64,000 nucleotides of DNA from Paenibacillus thiaminolyticus (GCF_007066085.1 NZ_CP041405.1:124001-188000); one strand, 5' to 3'. Shown: positions 15,704 to 24,421, counted from the stretch's first letter. Notes: generated by a model from the letters alone, not told the origin. A program made the numbers and translations.

Positions 15704-17098
15704 GTGAAATGCAGCAGATGGAGTAGGGTGAAGCGAAGTGTGGCCAGCGGACTGGCCGTCTTAATCGCCATGCTCGGATTCGTCATTCCGGCGCAAGCGA
15801 ATGAAGGACCTGCGGCCATTCCGCAGATCAGTACGTGGTCGATAAAAACGCTGAATGAGGGGGAGAAATACGGGATTATCCCGCTTGCGTGGTACGTTGA
15901 CGGCACGTTCCAACAGCCGATCACGCAGGATAAGTTTCAAGCGCTCATCGAAGCGACCTCCGCCAAATTGGATGCGCTCGAATTAAAGAAAACAGGGCAG
16001 GTCGCCATTCCGTCCGGAACGAAGGAAATTACGAGAAAAACGGTGATCGATGCCGTGTATGGCGTATTCGCCCAGTACGAATGGCCTGAATCACTTGATC
16101 TGGATATGTCCGATCCGGTAGCGTTTTTGCGGAAGAACGGCATTATCTATGGAACAAGCAAAGGGCTGGAGCTAGATAAGCCAAGCACCGTAGAGCAAGC
16201 GTCTGTCATGGCAAGCCGTCTTGTCCAATTCGGTTATGATGCGGCAGGAGGCGGGGCGAAGGGGCTTCTCTGGAAAGCCACGAAGGGGCAAAATACGCTC
16301 TATCTCCTCGGGTCGATTCACCTGGGCATTCCAGACATGTATCCGATGCAAAAATCAATCCGGGACGCGTTTGCACAGTCTGACACGCTGTGGGTAGAAG
16401 TGAATTTGCTCGACACAGAAGCCTCGATGCAGTATTTCACCCAACTCATGACGTATCAAGACGGCACCCAATTGAAGGAGCATGTGTCGCAGCAAACCTA
16501 TGAGAAGCTGCAAAAGGTGCTAGAGCAATTGAACATGGCGCAAGATAACTTCGATCCGTTCAAGCCGTGGGCAATCACGACCAATCTCACGATGGCCACT
16601 ATGTCAGGTGAATCTGCAGACATGGCTCAAGGGGCAGCCCTCGGTGTCGATATGTACTTCACCAACTCGGCCTTGTTGACAGGCAAGCCGATCCATGAGC
16701 TGGAAGGACTTAAGTTCCAGGCAGATCTCTTCAATAATGTGCCGCCTGCGGTGCAGGAGAAAGAATTGAACGAGGTGTTGGATCAAATCCTGGCGCCTGC
16801 CGACAAGCCGGATGATGCGAGCAAGCAGTTGAGACAGTGGCAGCTCCTGTGGGCCAAGGCCGACCTCGAAAAATTCTCGGAGTCCTTCACGGGATCGGAT
16901 GAAATGGTGAAAAGCGATTCGGCGCAGCGCTTGTTCGGGGAACGGGATAAAAATATGGCCAAAAAGCTGATGGAGCTGCTGGATAAGGAAGGGGCATCCA
17001 CGCACTTTGTCGTCGTCGGAGCCGGTCACTTCGTTATCAAAGACATGATTATCGATCAGCTCAAAGCGAACGGCTATGAAGTGGAGTTCGTGAAATAG
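15704..17098 (+). CDS. TraB/GumN family secreted protein
   Basis: About 464 residues. An N-terminal signal sequence (SVASGLAVLIAMLGFVIPAQ) is followed by roughly 150 residues that resemble degenerate S-layer-homology-like helices (ITQDKFQALIEATSAKLDAL, TVEQASVMASRLVQFGYDA). The TraB/GumN domain covers residues about 185-464, with hallmark GSIHLGIPDMYP, WVEVNLLD and the C-terminal FVVVGAGHFV. TraB/GumN relatives include candidate metal-dependent proteases; no activity is established for this type. I use GTG 15704, preceded by AGAGGAG, rather than an ATG further upstream that lacks a site. Confidence 0.83.
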   Translation: MKCSRWSRVKRSVASGLAVLIAMLGFVIPAQANEGPAAIPQISTWSIKTLNEGEKYGIIPLAWYVDGTFQQPITQDKFQALIEATSAKLDALELKKTGQVAIPSGTKEITRKTVIDAVYGVFAQYEWPESLDLDMSDPVAFLRKNGIIYGTSKGLELDKPSTVEQASVMASRLVQFGYDAAGGGAKGLLWKATKGQNTLYLLGSIHLGIPDMYPMQKSIRDAFAQSDTLWVEVNLLDTEASMQYFTQLMTYQDGTQLKEHVSQQTYEKLQKVLEQLNMAQDNFDPFKPWAITTNLTMATMSGESADMAQGAALGVDMYFTNSALLTGKPIHELEGLKFQADLFNNVPPAVQEKELNEVLDQILAPADKPDDASKQLRQWQLLWAKADLEKFSESFTGSDEMVKSDSAQRLFGERDKNMAKKLMELLDKEGASTHFVVVGAGHFVIKDMIIDQLKANGYEVEFVK

Positions 17099-17114
17099 AA
17101 TACAGCAACGGCAA

Positions 17115-17159
17115 GGCTAACCCGTACGCCATACCGAATGGCGGCGGGTTAGTCTTTTT
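17115..17159 (+). terminator. Terminator after the TraB/GumN gene
   Basis: GGCTAACCCG (17115-17124) pairs with CGGGTTAGTC (17145-17154), followed by TTTTT. Confidence 0.8.
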
Positions 17160-17343
17160 GTTGAAATCACACATTGAAGATCAAGTCAGGTATGTTGAAG
17201 ATGTCGCCGTTATTCAAGCCTATGATGATGATCAAACGGCAACCAGAGAGCTGGTTCGCTCGAAAGACGATGAGCTTGTTTACCATACGGCCAAGGAAAG
17301 ATCGAAATCCAAATTAAGCCGTTGTTCGGTTTCAGAGGAAATT

Positions 17344-17505
17344 ATGATAAGCATCGAGTATAAAGATGGCTTGCTGTTCACTTCATTGGTAGATCGAATT
17401 CAAGGGTGCTCGGAAATCGTTGATAATATGGTCATCGACACATGTGCTGCTGAAACGATTCTTTCTCCGGATGCAGTTGTGGATTTGCAGAAGTTTACGG
17501 CAGCA
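17344..17505 (+). pseudogene. Truncated retropepsin-like aspartic protease gene
   Basis: From ATG 17344, preceded by AGAGGAAATT, the frame reads MISIEYKDGLLFTSL then IVDNMVIDTCAAETILSPDA. This is the single-domain aspartyl-protease motif in which the usual DTGAAET is DTCAAET, so the catalytic loop is altered. After about 50 residues homology ends at a junction with a duplicated fragment of the M24 peptidase gene. The 60 codons before 17344 (17158-17343) are open in the same frame but look like leftovers of another gene. Confidence 0.65.
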
Positions 17506-17585
17506 GCGAGGGAGCTACAGCGAGATCAGATCCCGGGACAGCTTGTTCAACCGTTCGCGACCGCCCTCCGTGACCAGCACCATAT
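17506..17585 (-). repeat. Duplicated fragment of the 3' end of the M24 peptidase gene
   Basis: About 75 bases starting GGGAGCTACAGCGAGATCAG closely match the end of the M24 peptidase gene at about 19239-19316, with scattered substitutions. On the minus strand the original encodes the C-terminal ...ERLNKLPRDLISL. The two copies lie in direct orientation and bracket about 1.65 kb of fragments and repeats. Confidence 0.75.
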
Positions 17586-17597
17586 CCTCGGCTTACA

Positions 17598-17825
17598 AAC
17601 TCGCTCCCTGCCCTAAGCTTCACGGTATCCGTCCTGTCGTGTGTTGCATTAGTATACTTTGGAGCATTGGACTATCTAATAGACGAGGAAAATGGAAAGA
17701 CTGGCTGGCTTGTGGCCGCATACTTGGGATGGGGTCTAGGAGTTATAAGCAGGCTATTTGTAAAGGACGAGCCGCAAAGCGGTGATTGCTCTAGGATAAG
17801 TGCCCCTGAGGGGCCACAACAATAG
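17598..17825 (+). pseudogene. Fragment of a small membrane protein gene
   Basis: A frame without any start codon reads LSFTVSVLSCVALVYFGALD then ENGKTGWLVAAYLGWGLGVI and SRLFVKDEPQSGD before a stop at 17823. It is clearly membrane-protein-like (two hydrophobic segments) but headless, since it begins inside the duplicated M24 fragment. Confidence 0.5.
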
Positions 17826-17893
17826 TTAACACAGGCGAAAACATTCAGTACCACATTGTATGAAGCTCTTTTCATGACTTAGGTGGAGTATAC

Positions 17894-17926
17894 AAACAGC
17901 CTTTATACAGTGTATAAAGGCTGTTT
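17894..17926. terminator. Bidirectional terminator
   Basis: AAACAGCCTTTATAC (17894-17908) pairs with GTATAAAGGCTGTTT (17912-17926), with T tracts available on both strands. It can end transcription of the minus-strand gene at 17939 and of anything arriving from the left. Confidence 0.8.
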
Positions 17927-17938
17927 GTTGTTAACCAA

Positions 17939-18214
17939 TTACTTATAAAGCTTTTTTTTCAGTTTTATTTGCTGTAGAGTAAGTCCAATTAATATCACCG
18001 TTAACAGTAAGGATTGAATGAGGTTCTCCGCATCTACAAACAAAGTTGTATAATAGGACACCAAAACTGCGACTGTTACAATTCCCAGAAAGATGTTGTT
18101 TCGCAAGATAAGGTTCTTCCTAAACAAAAAGTGAACCCCCAGAGCAATTACTAGGGCGTAAAACAAGAGAAAGGACAGGGTTATTATTAACGATTCAGTT
18201 ATAATCGAATCCAC
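17939..18214 (-). CDS. Small three-helix membrane protein
   Basis: About 91 residues with three hydrophobic helices: ESLIITLSFLLFYALVIALG, NIFLGIVTVAVLVSYYTTLF and LIQSLLLTVILIGLTLQQIK, ending in a lysine-rich tail. I place the start at GTG 18214 next to GGAGGGGA, although the spacing is short; an ATG at 18253 without a site is the alternative. A TATAAT hexamer lies about 30 bases upstream on the minus strand. The family is not recognised. A strong hairpin follows the stop. Confidence 0.55.
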   Translation of the reverse strand: MDSIITESLIITLSFLLFYALVIALGVHFLFRKNLILRNNIFLGIVTVAVLVSYYTTLFVDAENLIQSLLLTVILIGLTLQQIKLKKKLYK

Positions 18215-18589
18215 TCCCCTCCACTCTTTATGTTTTATCCTATTATAACACATAAAATTACATAATTTACTACTCGTTGATTGTCACGAATTTGTCCTCA
18301 TTAGCATTAGCTCTTATTTGTCCATTTCTACAATTATAAAGCCTTGAGGCTATCTCATAGTCATTGCCAAAATAATTCGGGCGGCAGGTCAACAGAGAAT
18401 GTGGGGGGCGGAAAAACGGCGGCGGGCAAAGCGGTGGAGGAGGGGGAAGACAGAGAAATCCTGCGCCAATCAGGCTGTTGGAAAACCCCTGTTTTTTTCG
18501 GAGGGGGGATTACCTAATCGAAACTCGGCATTCAGGGCGTCATCGCCTTCTGGAGACATCATAATATCCTAGGGTTTTAACGTGTGGAG

Positions 18590-18892
18590 GGAATTACTGC
18601 TATTTTACAGGAATTTCGGCTCAATGAGTCCACATTTCGAGGAATTGCTGCACAGCTACATCATTTTAGGCCCTTTTGAGTAAGTCGAAGAGAAACGGGT
18701 GAAATTGCTGCAGTTTTACAGGATTCCCGTTCTGGTGAAGTCGTCCCTATCGAATTGCTGTAGTTGTGCAGGATTTTGCCTACTGAATCAACGTGTCTTG
18801 AGAAACCGTGCAGTTTTGAGGACTTCGCCTATCGGAAAGACATTTTCATTGTGCAGTTTTCAGGCACTTCGATCAGAGCGTTTGAAATCAAA
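18590..18892 (+). repeat. Tandem array of degenerate ~50-bp units
   Basis: Roughly six consecutive units share the pattern GAATTGCTGCAGTTTTACAGGATTTCGCCT with many substitutions (the key blocks are ATTGCTGCA and CAGGAttTCG), each followed by 20-30 divergent bases. The motif vocabulary is that of the dispersed intergenic element. Spacing is irregular and units are not conserved enough for a CRISPR array. No gene was seen in 18254-18590. Confidence 0.55.
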
Positions 18893-18949
18893 ATTTTTCT
18901 ACTGAGAGACAATTCCTAATGAAGTGCCCAAAAATCCTTTGGACTTTCT

Positions 18950-19182
18950 CAACAGACTGGCCACTGCAGGAATTTACGCTATTTGCTATGCTATTTGAGA
19001 AGATTCCTGCAAAAGTACATCATTTCCGCCGATTTTTTCCTTCCATTCATTGGCATGGCTGAAATTCATGCCGTTCCAGGAATTTCGGTAACGCAGTAAA
19101 CGTCCTAAAGAAAAACAGTATTTTTACAGTTTTTTCAGCAAGCTAAGCTGTGAGAAGCAGGGGCGGGCCGTCTCGCTGTCAG
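18950..19182 (-). repeat. Dispersed intergenic element, copy D, inverted
   Basis: On the minus strand this reads GAGACGGCC..CTGCTTCTCAC, then AGCTTGCTGAAAAAACTGT, and later ATGTACTTTTGCAGGAATC, matching in order the start of copy A (GAGACAGCCCC, CTGCTTCTTAC, AGCTTGCTCAAAAATACTG) and the middle of copy C (ATGTACTTTTGCAGGAATTT). It lies just downstream of the M24 peptidase stop. Confidence 0.65.
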
Positions 19183-19246
19183 GTAACAGACTGCTTATGG
19201 GACCAACCCCTTATTCAACATTCATATCGGCATCGCAGCAGGGGAG

Positions 19247-20461
19247 CTACAGCGAGATCAGATCCCGGGGCAGCTTGTTCAGCCGCTCGCAGCCATTGTC
19301 CATGACCAGCACCATGTCCTCGATCATGATGGAGCCAATGCCGTAGCCGTAGTAAGGCGTCTCCAGGCAGATGACCATGCCCGGAACGAAGACGGCTTCC
19401 TCCGCCGGGCTCAGGAACGGGGCCTCCTCGGCCGCGAGGCTCAGGCCTGCGCTGTGTCCCAGATGGCCCCGGTTGTAATTCGGCAGTCCGGAACGGCGGA
19501 TCACCTGCATCGCATCGTCAAATGCGCGGCTCATCGGCAGACCCGGCTCGATCAGCTCCAGCAGCCGGTCATGTCCGGCCCGCAGCGCGCCGTAGATGCG
19601 CTTCACCGTGTCCGAAGGCGAGCCGAGCACGAAGGTGCGGGCTATGTCCGAACCGTAGCCGGCCACATCGACGCCGACGTCGAATTTGATCACGTCGCCG
19701 GGCTGACCCGGACGGGTGTCGAATATATGCGCCGGTGCGAACTTCGCCCCGACGGAAATCATATGGAAGCGGGAAGGCGCTCCATCCGCATGGGTCAGCA
19801 GAGCACGCCGGAACGCGTCGGCAATGTCGGCCGCCGAGCTGCCGGTCCGGATCTCCTTGATCGCTTCGGCGATGCCGATCTCGGCGTAAGCGCAGCTCTG
19901 GCGGAGCAGCCCGACCTCCCAAGGGGTCTTGCACGCACGCAGCTCGGCCAGCAGCCCGCCGGCCTCCGTCAGATCCAGCCCCCGCACAGCTTCGCGCAGC
20001 GCGTTCACGGCAGGATATCGCATCCCGCTCAGCTCGACGGCCACCTTGCCGCTGCGGATTCCGTATTCCGCCAGCACCTCCCGGAGCAGCCCGAACATTT
20101 CCTCGACTTGATGGTTGACGGGCCGCCGTCCTTCGTACCTGCCGCCGCGCAGCCCGAGCGGATCGTCAACGTCGACCCAGGTCGGGTACGTTCGCAGCTC
20201 GCATTGGGGCAGATCGTCCGGTACGCCCGCAGCCTCGAACTCATTCATGATGATTACCGTGCGGCGGGACGGATCACGGAACATCACCGCCAGCGCGACT
20301 TCGTTCATGCGCAAGGTATACATGAACGTGCTGGGGTGCCCGGACAAGTAATAGAAATTTTCGCAGCTCGATGCCACGATAGCTTCTACGTTCTCTCTTT
20401 CCATAATCGTACGCGCCCGTTCCGCGATATTTTTCAAATGCTCTGCTTTGCCGTAAACCAT
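19247..20461 (-). CDS. M24 family metallopeptidase (Xaa-Pro aminopeptidase/creatinase type)
   Basis: About 404 residues. The N-terminal creatinase-like domain is followed by a pita-bread catalytic domain with the metal ligands in place: FDVGVDVAGYGSDIARTF (two Asp), RGHLGHSAGLS (His), CLETPYYGYG (Glu) and MIEDMVLV (Glu). Such enzymes remove N-terminal residues ahead of proline or act on related amide substrates. I use ATG 20461 with AAGGAG eight bases upstream; an ATG nine codons earlier overlaps the ATPase gene. It is the last gene of an operon with an amino-acid ABC transporter, suggesting that peptide-derived amino acids are handled together. Confidence 0.88.
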   Translation of the reverse strand: MVYGKAEHLKNIAERARTIMERENVEAIVASSCENFYYLSGHPSTFMYTLRMNEVALAVMFRDPSRRTVIIMNEFEAAGVPDDLPQCELRTYPTWVDVDDPLGLRGGRYEGRRPVNHQVEEMFGLLREVLAEYGIRSGKVAVELSGMRYPAVNALREAVRGLDLTEAGGLLAELRACKTPWEVGLLRQSCAYAEIGIAEAIKEIRTGSSAADIADAFRRALLTHADGAPSRFHMISVGAKFAPAHIFDTRPGQPGDVIKFDVGVDVAGYGSDIARTFVLGSPSDTVKRIYGALRAGHDRLLELIEPGLPMSRAFDDAMQVIRRSGLPNYNRGHLGHSAGLSLAAEEAPFLSPAEEAVFVPGMVICLETPYYGYGIGSIMIEDMVLVMDNGCERLNKLPRDLISL

Positions 20462-20484
20462 AGTGTCAACTCCTTCAAAGCCGC

Positions 20485-21246
20485 TCATTCTTCCGGCTCA
20501 CTGCCAAGCTGCCGCAAAAACTTGCGGGCCCGCTCAGTCCGCGGCTGAGTGAAAAATTGCTCTGGCGAGCTTTCCTCCTGGATTTTCCCATCGCTCATAA
20601 AGATAACCCGATTCGCCACTTCCCGCGCGAATCTCATCTCGTGGGTGACGACAATCATCGTCATCCCTTCCGTAGCCAGCTGCTTCATCACCGACAGTAC
20701 CTCTCCCGTCAATTCGGGATCGAGCGCAGATGTCGGCTCGTCGAACAGCATAATCTGGGGCTGCATCGCGAGGGCGCGGGCAATGGCTACCCGCTGCTGC
20801 TGGCCGCCGGACAGCCGGGAAGGATGTTCATTTTTTTTGCCTAACAGCCCGACTTTGGCTAGCAGCGACTCACCAATTTCGAGCGCCTGGGCTTGGTTCA
20901 TTTTTTTTACGATCATAGGGGCCATGGTGACGTTCTCCAGGACGGTCATATGGGGGAACAAATTGAACGATTGGAACACCATTCCGGTTAATGTGCGAAT
21001 CTGCCGCACCGCTTCCTTCTTGGCGGCTTCGCCCATGGAAGCGTTCCAGGCCGCATCGCCCACCCGAATCGATCCCGCATCCGGCACCTCCAGCCCATTC
21101 AAGCAGCGCAGCAGCGTGCTCTTGCCGGAGCCGCTCGGCCCGACCAGGACTACGATTTCCCCGGAGTCAATATGAAGGTTGATATCGTCGAATACGGTTA
21201 GTTCGCCGAAGCTTTTTCCGAGATTGTGTACCTCTATCATGTGCAT
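20485..21246 (-). CDS. Polar amino acid ABC transporter ATP-binding protein
   Basis: About 253 residues with all ABC ATPase motifs: Walker [11 protein letters not shown]-loop [17 protein letters not shown], signature [17 protein letters not shown], Walker [15 protein letters not shown] and the H-loop [13 protein letters not shown]. The sequence around [13 protein letters not shown] is typical of the polar amino acid (GlnQ/TcyC/ArtR) group. The start is ATG 21246, with AAGGA six bases upstream. It follows the permease gene closely and precedes the M24 peptidase in the same operon. Confidence 0.92.
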   Translation of the reverse strand: MHMIEVHNLGKSFGELTVFDDINLHIDSGEIVVLVGPSGSGKSTLLRCLNGLEVPDAGSIRVGDAAWNASMGEAAKKEAVRQIRTLTGMVFQSFNLFPHMTVLENVTMAPMIVKKMNQAQALEIGESLLAKVGLLGKKNEHPSRLSGGQQQRVAIARALAMQPQIMLFDEPTSALDPELTGEVLSVMKQLATEGMTMIVVTHEMRFAREVANRVIFMSDGKIQEESSPEQFFTQPRTERARKFLRQLGSEPEE

Positions 21247-21255
21247 CACCCGTCC

Positions 21256-21900
21256 TTAATAGGCTTTTGACAACCGCGTCTCGATACGGTTCAGAATGAA
21301 TGAGAAGAACACGCTCATCACCCAATACATGAGAGCGATCGCCACATAAAAAGGCATGGCGACATAGTACTGCGCAATGAGCAGTTGAGCGGAGCGCAGC
21401 AGCTCCGTTACGGTCACGATGGAGACGAGCGACGTCTCCTTCAGCATCCCGATGAACGTGTTGCCGAGCGGCGGGATCGCCACCCGGGCCGCCTGCGGAA
21501 GCACGACGCGCCGCATTGTCTGCCAAGGCGTCAAGCCCAGGGACTGAGCGGCTTCCGTCTGCCCGCTGGGCACGGATAGAATCGCGCCGCGGAGCGTCTC
21601 GGACAAGTACGCGCCGATATTGATGCTTAGTGAGATAAAGGCCGCGCTAAGCGGCCCCAGCGTGATTCCGAAATCAGGCAGTCCGTAATAGATAAGGAAG
21701 ATTTGCACCAGGATCGGCGTGCCCCGAATAAGGGACACATACCCTTTCGCTAGCGTACGGACGAGCCGGGTTCCTTTCAAGCGGGCAATGGCGACGACGA
21801 TCCCGATAATGAGCCCGAAAAACATGGAGACGATCGTAATCAGCAAGGTGTAGTACGCGCCTGTTAATAGAAATTCAATATTATGAAAGACCAGCTCCAT
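21256..21900 (-). CDS. Polar amino acid ABC transporter permease
   Basis: A 214-residue HisM-type permease with about five membrane helices and the conserved coupling segment EAAQSLGLTPWQTMRRVVLPQA, preceded by SAAFISLSINIGAYLSETLRG. AGGAGGAG precedes the ATG. A single permease gene suggests a homodimer in the assembled transporter. It is flanked by the binding protein and the ATPase genes in one minus-strand operon. Confidence 0.92.
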   Translation of the reverse strand: MELVFHNIEFLLTGAYYTLLITIVSMFFGLIIGIVVAIARLKGTRLVRTLAKGYVSLIRGTPILVQIFLIYYGLPDFGITLGPLSAAFISLSINIGAYLSETLRGAILSVPSGQTEAAQSLGLTPWQTMRRVVLPQAARVAIPPLGNTFIGMLKETSLVSIVTVTELLRSAQLLIAQYYVAMPFYVAIALMYWVMSVFFSFILNRIETRLSKAY

Positions 21901-21927
21901 TATCTGTCTCCTCCTGGCTCTTGCTCA

Positions 21928-22752
21928 TTAGAAGTTCGGATCGACATCGAACCATTTATGGAAAATTTCCGTGAATGTGCCGTCGGATTTCATCTCGGCG
22001 AGCGCTTTATTGATCGCATCGAGCAGTTCCGGATTATTTTGGCGAATCGCAATCCCGGCAAAATCTTCTTTAATCGGCTCGCCGACCGCTTTCACCTTGA
22101 ACTGATTTTTCTCGATCAGCGGCTTGAGGGCGAACACATTATTGATCGTGGCGTCGATGCGGCCGACGTCCAGGTCTTTCAGCGAGGTGATGACATCGTT
22201 ATATGTGGCGATCTCGAACTTGCCGACTTTCGGCATCGCGACGTCGCGCAAATATTTCTCATCGTTCGTCCCGAGTCCGACGCCAATTTTTTTGTCTTTG
22301 AAATCTTCGATCTTCTGAATCGTCCCGTTGTCGCTCTTGACGATGACGTTGACGGCGTTCTTCACGTAAGGCGTGGAGAAATCCATCATCTTCTTGCGAT
22401 CCTCGGTAATCGTGACTTGGCTGACCAGCGCATCGTATTTATCCTTCTGCAGTCCTTCAATCAGTCCGGAAAATTCACCTGAAATGAATTCCGCTTCCAC
22501 ACCAAGGCGTTTTGCCACTTCTTTGGCGACATCCGCATCGAAGCCGTCGACCTCGTGCTTGTCGTTCAGGAAGTTGTATGGGGCATAGGTGCCCATAAGT
22601 CCGACTCTGATTTTGCCGGCCTTCTTGATCTGTTCGAGCGCATTAGCGGCGCCGGCATCTTGGGCCGGCTTGCTTCCGCATGCAGCAAGAGCGACAGACA
22701 GAACCGTGAGCAGCAGTGCAGCTTTGACGAATTTTTGTAGTTTGACAGACAT
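21928..22752 (-). CDS. Polar amino acid ABC transporter substrate-binding lipoprotein
   Basis: A 274-residue lipoprotein of family 3 solute-binding proteins. The lipobox is LAAC, with the lipidated Cys at residue 25, and the domain opens with IKKAGKIRVGLMGTYAPYNF, followed by EVDGFDADVAKEVAKRLGV. The ligand-pocket residues are of the polar amino acid/cystine type; the exact substrate is not readable. AAGGAGG precedes the ATG. The TetR gene lies 42 bases upstream, in the same operon. Confidence 0.92.
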   Translation of the reverse strand: MSVKLQKFVKAALLLTVLSVALAACGSKPAQDAGAANALEQIKKAGKIRVGLMGTYAPYNFLNDKHEVDGFDADVAKEVAKRLGVEAEFISGEFSGLIEGLQKDKYDALVSQVTITEDRKKMMDFSTPYVKNAVNVIVKSDNGTIQKIEDFKDKKIGVGLGTNDEKYLRDVAMPKVGKFEIATYNDVITSLKDLDVGRIDATINNVFALKPLIEKNQFKVKAVGEPIKEDFAGIAIRQNNPELLDAINKALAEMKSDGTFTEIFHKWFDVDPNF

Positions 22753-22794
22753 GATGATAGCCTCCTTATGGGTCTTCCTTATAAGTAAAATGGG

Positions 22795-23379
22795 TTATCC
22801 GAGCAACCCCCGGAATTCGAATTTGGCGGTTTCTTCGGCGATTTCCGATGGGGAATAGGCGGACGTATAATCGACCTCTAGCATCGGTCCGAACAGCCAT
22901 TTGGACAATACGCCCGTTATGAAGCAGACGAGAAGGCTGGCCCGAAGCGGCAGATCATTCGTACGGGGAAGCATGCCTAGCTCCATTGCCCGCTGAATGT
23001 TATGCTTGAACGCCTCCTCGAACGCAACCCACGTGTGCGAGACCGCTTCCCGCACTGGAGGGTCTGCGCCTTGGCCTTTTATAAGCAGGAAAGCCATCAG
23101 CTCCCGGTTCCGGTCGGCGAAGGTGAACAGATCGGTGAGCAGCCGTGCGGATGAACGGACCATATCATCTACCGTGCCCGCGTGCTTGCGGTAGCCTTGC
23201 TCAATAACGTTTATCAGCTTCTCTTTTCCGTCTTCGATTAATTCCAGCACGAGCTGTTCTTTGCTTTGAAAATACCAGTAGAACGTTCCTTGCGACACTC
23301 CTGCAGCTTTGACGACATCGGAAATTTTGGTGCTGTGATATCCCTTGCAGGCAAATAGCTTCAGGGCGGCGCCCATCAA
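22795..23379 (-). CDS. TetR/AcrR family regulator heading the amino acid transporter operon
   Basis: About 195 residues from the annotated start. The helix-turn-helix reads GAALKLFACKGYHSTKISDV then AAGVSQGTFYWYFQSKEQLV. The start is uncertain: the TTG at 23379 lacks a ribosome binding site, while the frame is open further upstream (KHEQDRRHQL), as expected for a full TetR N-terminus, but offers only CTG or TTG near a GGGGC stretch. An out-of-frame ATG at 23428 has a better site, so a frameshift is possible. A 20-bp palindrome and strong promoter lie just upstream; autoregulation with the transporter and peptidase genes is inferred. Confidence 0.78.
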   Translation of the reverse strand: MMGAALKLFACKGYHSTKISDVVKAAGVSQGTFYWYFQSKEQLVLELIEDGKEKLINVIEQGYRKHAGTVDDMVRSSARLLTDLFTFADRNRELMAFLLIKGQGADPPVREAVSHTWVAFEEAFKHNIQRAMELGMLPRTNDLPLRASLLVCFITGVLSKWLFGPMLEVDYTSAYSPSEIAEETAKFEFRGLLG

Positions 23380-23441
23380 TTGATGACGGCGGTCCTGTTC
23401 GTGCTTCGGTCCGGCAGCCAGCTTCCATTGCCCCTTTCCAC

Positions 23442-23461
23442 TTAACTGACGAGTCAGTTAA
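23442..23461. promoter_or_regulatory. Perfect 20-bp palindromic TetR operator
   Basis: TTAACTGACGAGTCAGTTAA consists of 9-bp arms around GA. It lies about 13 bases downstream of the expected transcription start of the minus-strand promoter at 23481-23509, so a bound repressor would block the operon. Confidence 0.85.
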
Positions 23462-23480
23462 TGATAATTCCGATGGGATT

Positions 23481-23509
23481 ACTATATTTTAAGTTTAGGT
23501 TGGTGTCAA
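23481..23509 (-). promoter_or_regulatory. Sigma-A promoter of the TetR-transporter-peptidase operon
   Basis: On the minus strand: TTGACA (23509-23504), a 17-base spacer and TATAGT (23486-23481). No gene is visible in the remaining gap 23510-23817, apart from minor open frames. Confidence 0.82.
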
Positions 23510-23817
23510 GCTATATTTTTGAAAGTGCCGGTCAATCAGAATGGAGCAAAGTCTTTTCATCATGAAATCTGATTTATGCGTGATAGAGCAGCTAAATGGA
23601 TGGGGATGAAAAATCCGGTTTGCCATTGGTGAACGGCATAGAAGCCGCATAAAGCTGAACGAGTGAGCAACGTCGTTTGGGCGCTATGAGGTAATATTTC
23701 ATTTCCAAAAATATGAACGGGAGGTATACTAGAAGGAAAAATGGAGAAATGCTCCAAAAGGCGGTTCCCGATTGGAAATTAGGAGAGATTGCTTCATGAT
23801 GGAAACGAAGGAGACTT

Positions 23818-24372
23818 ATGAATATTGGATTAGTTCGGCATTTTAAGGTTGCCTATCAACCCGATAACCGATGGATGACATCAGAGCAATTCAATCAATG
23901 GGTAGAACGCTATGATTATTCAGATATTTGTGTAAGCGCCTTCCTTGGTTGTGACTTGAAATGGGATATTTGCCTATCCAGCGATTTACACAGAGCGGTG
24001 AAGACCGCCGAATTCATTTATGAGGGTCCCGTAATCAAGACTGCGCAGCTCAGAGAGATTGGAATGAGCTGGCCTAGCCAATCAAGTTTCAAGCTTCATT
24101 ATTATGCATGGCAGATCCTTGCCAGGCTGGCTTGGTATTTCTCATATCCTTCACAGGAAGAGAGCAGACGAGAAACCGGATTACGTGCCAGGCAGTTTAT
24201 AGACCATATCGAAGAGAACTACCGAGAATCTAATGTATTAATTGTCAGCCACGGGGCGTTTATAAAATGTTTGACTCAAGAATTACTTCGCCGGGGCTAT
24301 AAAGGGAAACGGCCATACAAGCCTGAAAACGGAAAACTGTATACATATTTAAAAACAATATACCAACAGTAG
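23818..24372 (+). CDS. Histidine phosphatase superfamily protein
   Basis: A 184-residue protein with the N-terminal motif GLVRHFKVAY, in which the usual RHG is RHF, and the second catalytic His in LIVSHGAFIKCL. The arginine of SSDLHRAVKTAE also fits this fold, which includes phosphoglycerate mutases and broad phosphatases. An upstream GAAGGAGACTT supports the ATG. Retention of both catalytic histidines argues for activity despite the altered RHG. Substrate unknown. Confidence 0.85.
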   Translation: MNIGLVRHFKVAYQPDNRWMTSEQFNQWVERYDYSDICVSAFLGCDLKWDICLSSDLHRAVKTAEFIYEGPVIKTAQLREIGMSWPSQSSFKLHYYAWQILARLAWYFSYPSQEESRRETGLRARQFIDHIEENYRESNVLIVSHGAFIKCLTQELLRRGYKGKRPYKPENGKLYTYLKTIYQQ

Positions 24373-24421
24373 AAGATCCGTTTGATGTAGCGAGAGATGA
24401 CTAATGTCGGAGGCATATCTC

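Noticed and set aside
18590..18892. Possible CRISPR array
   Set aside because: Units are degenerate, irregular in length and the intervening sequence is itself related; no cas genes are present.
19454..20548. A 364-codon plus-strand open frame opposite the M24 peptidase gene
   Set aside because: Shadow frame: the minus strand carries all metal-ligand motifs of an M24 enzyme and a ribosome binding site.
23818..24372. Considered as the functional partner of the pseudogene at 8813-9260
   Set aside because: Both are histidine phosphatases but the sequences differ in motif context (RHFK against RHGQ), so they are not recent duplicates.
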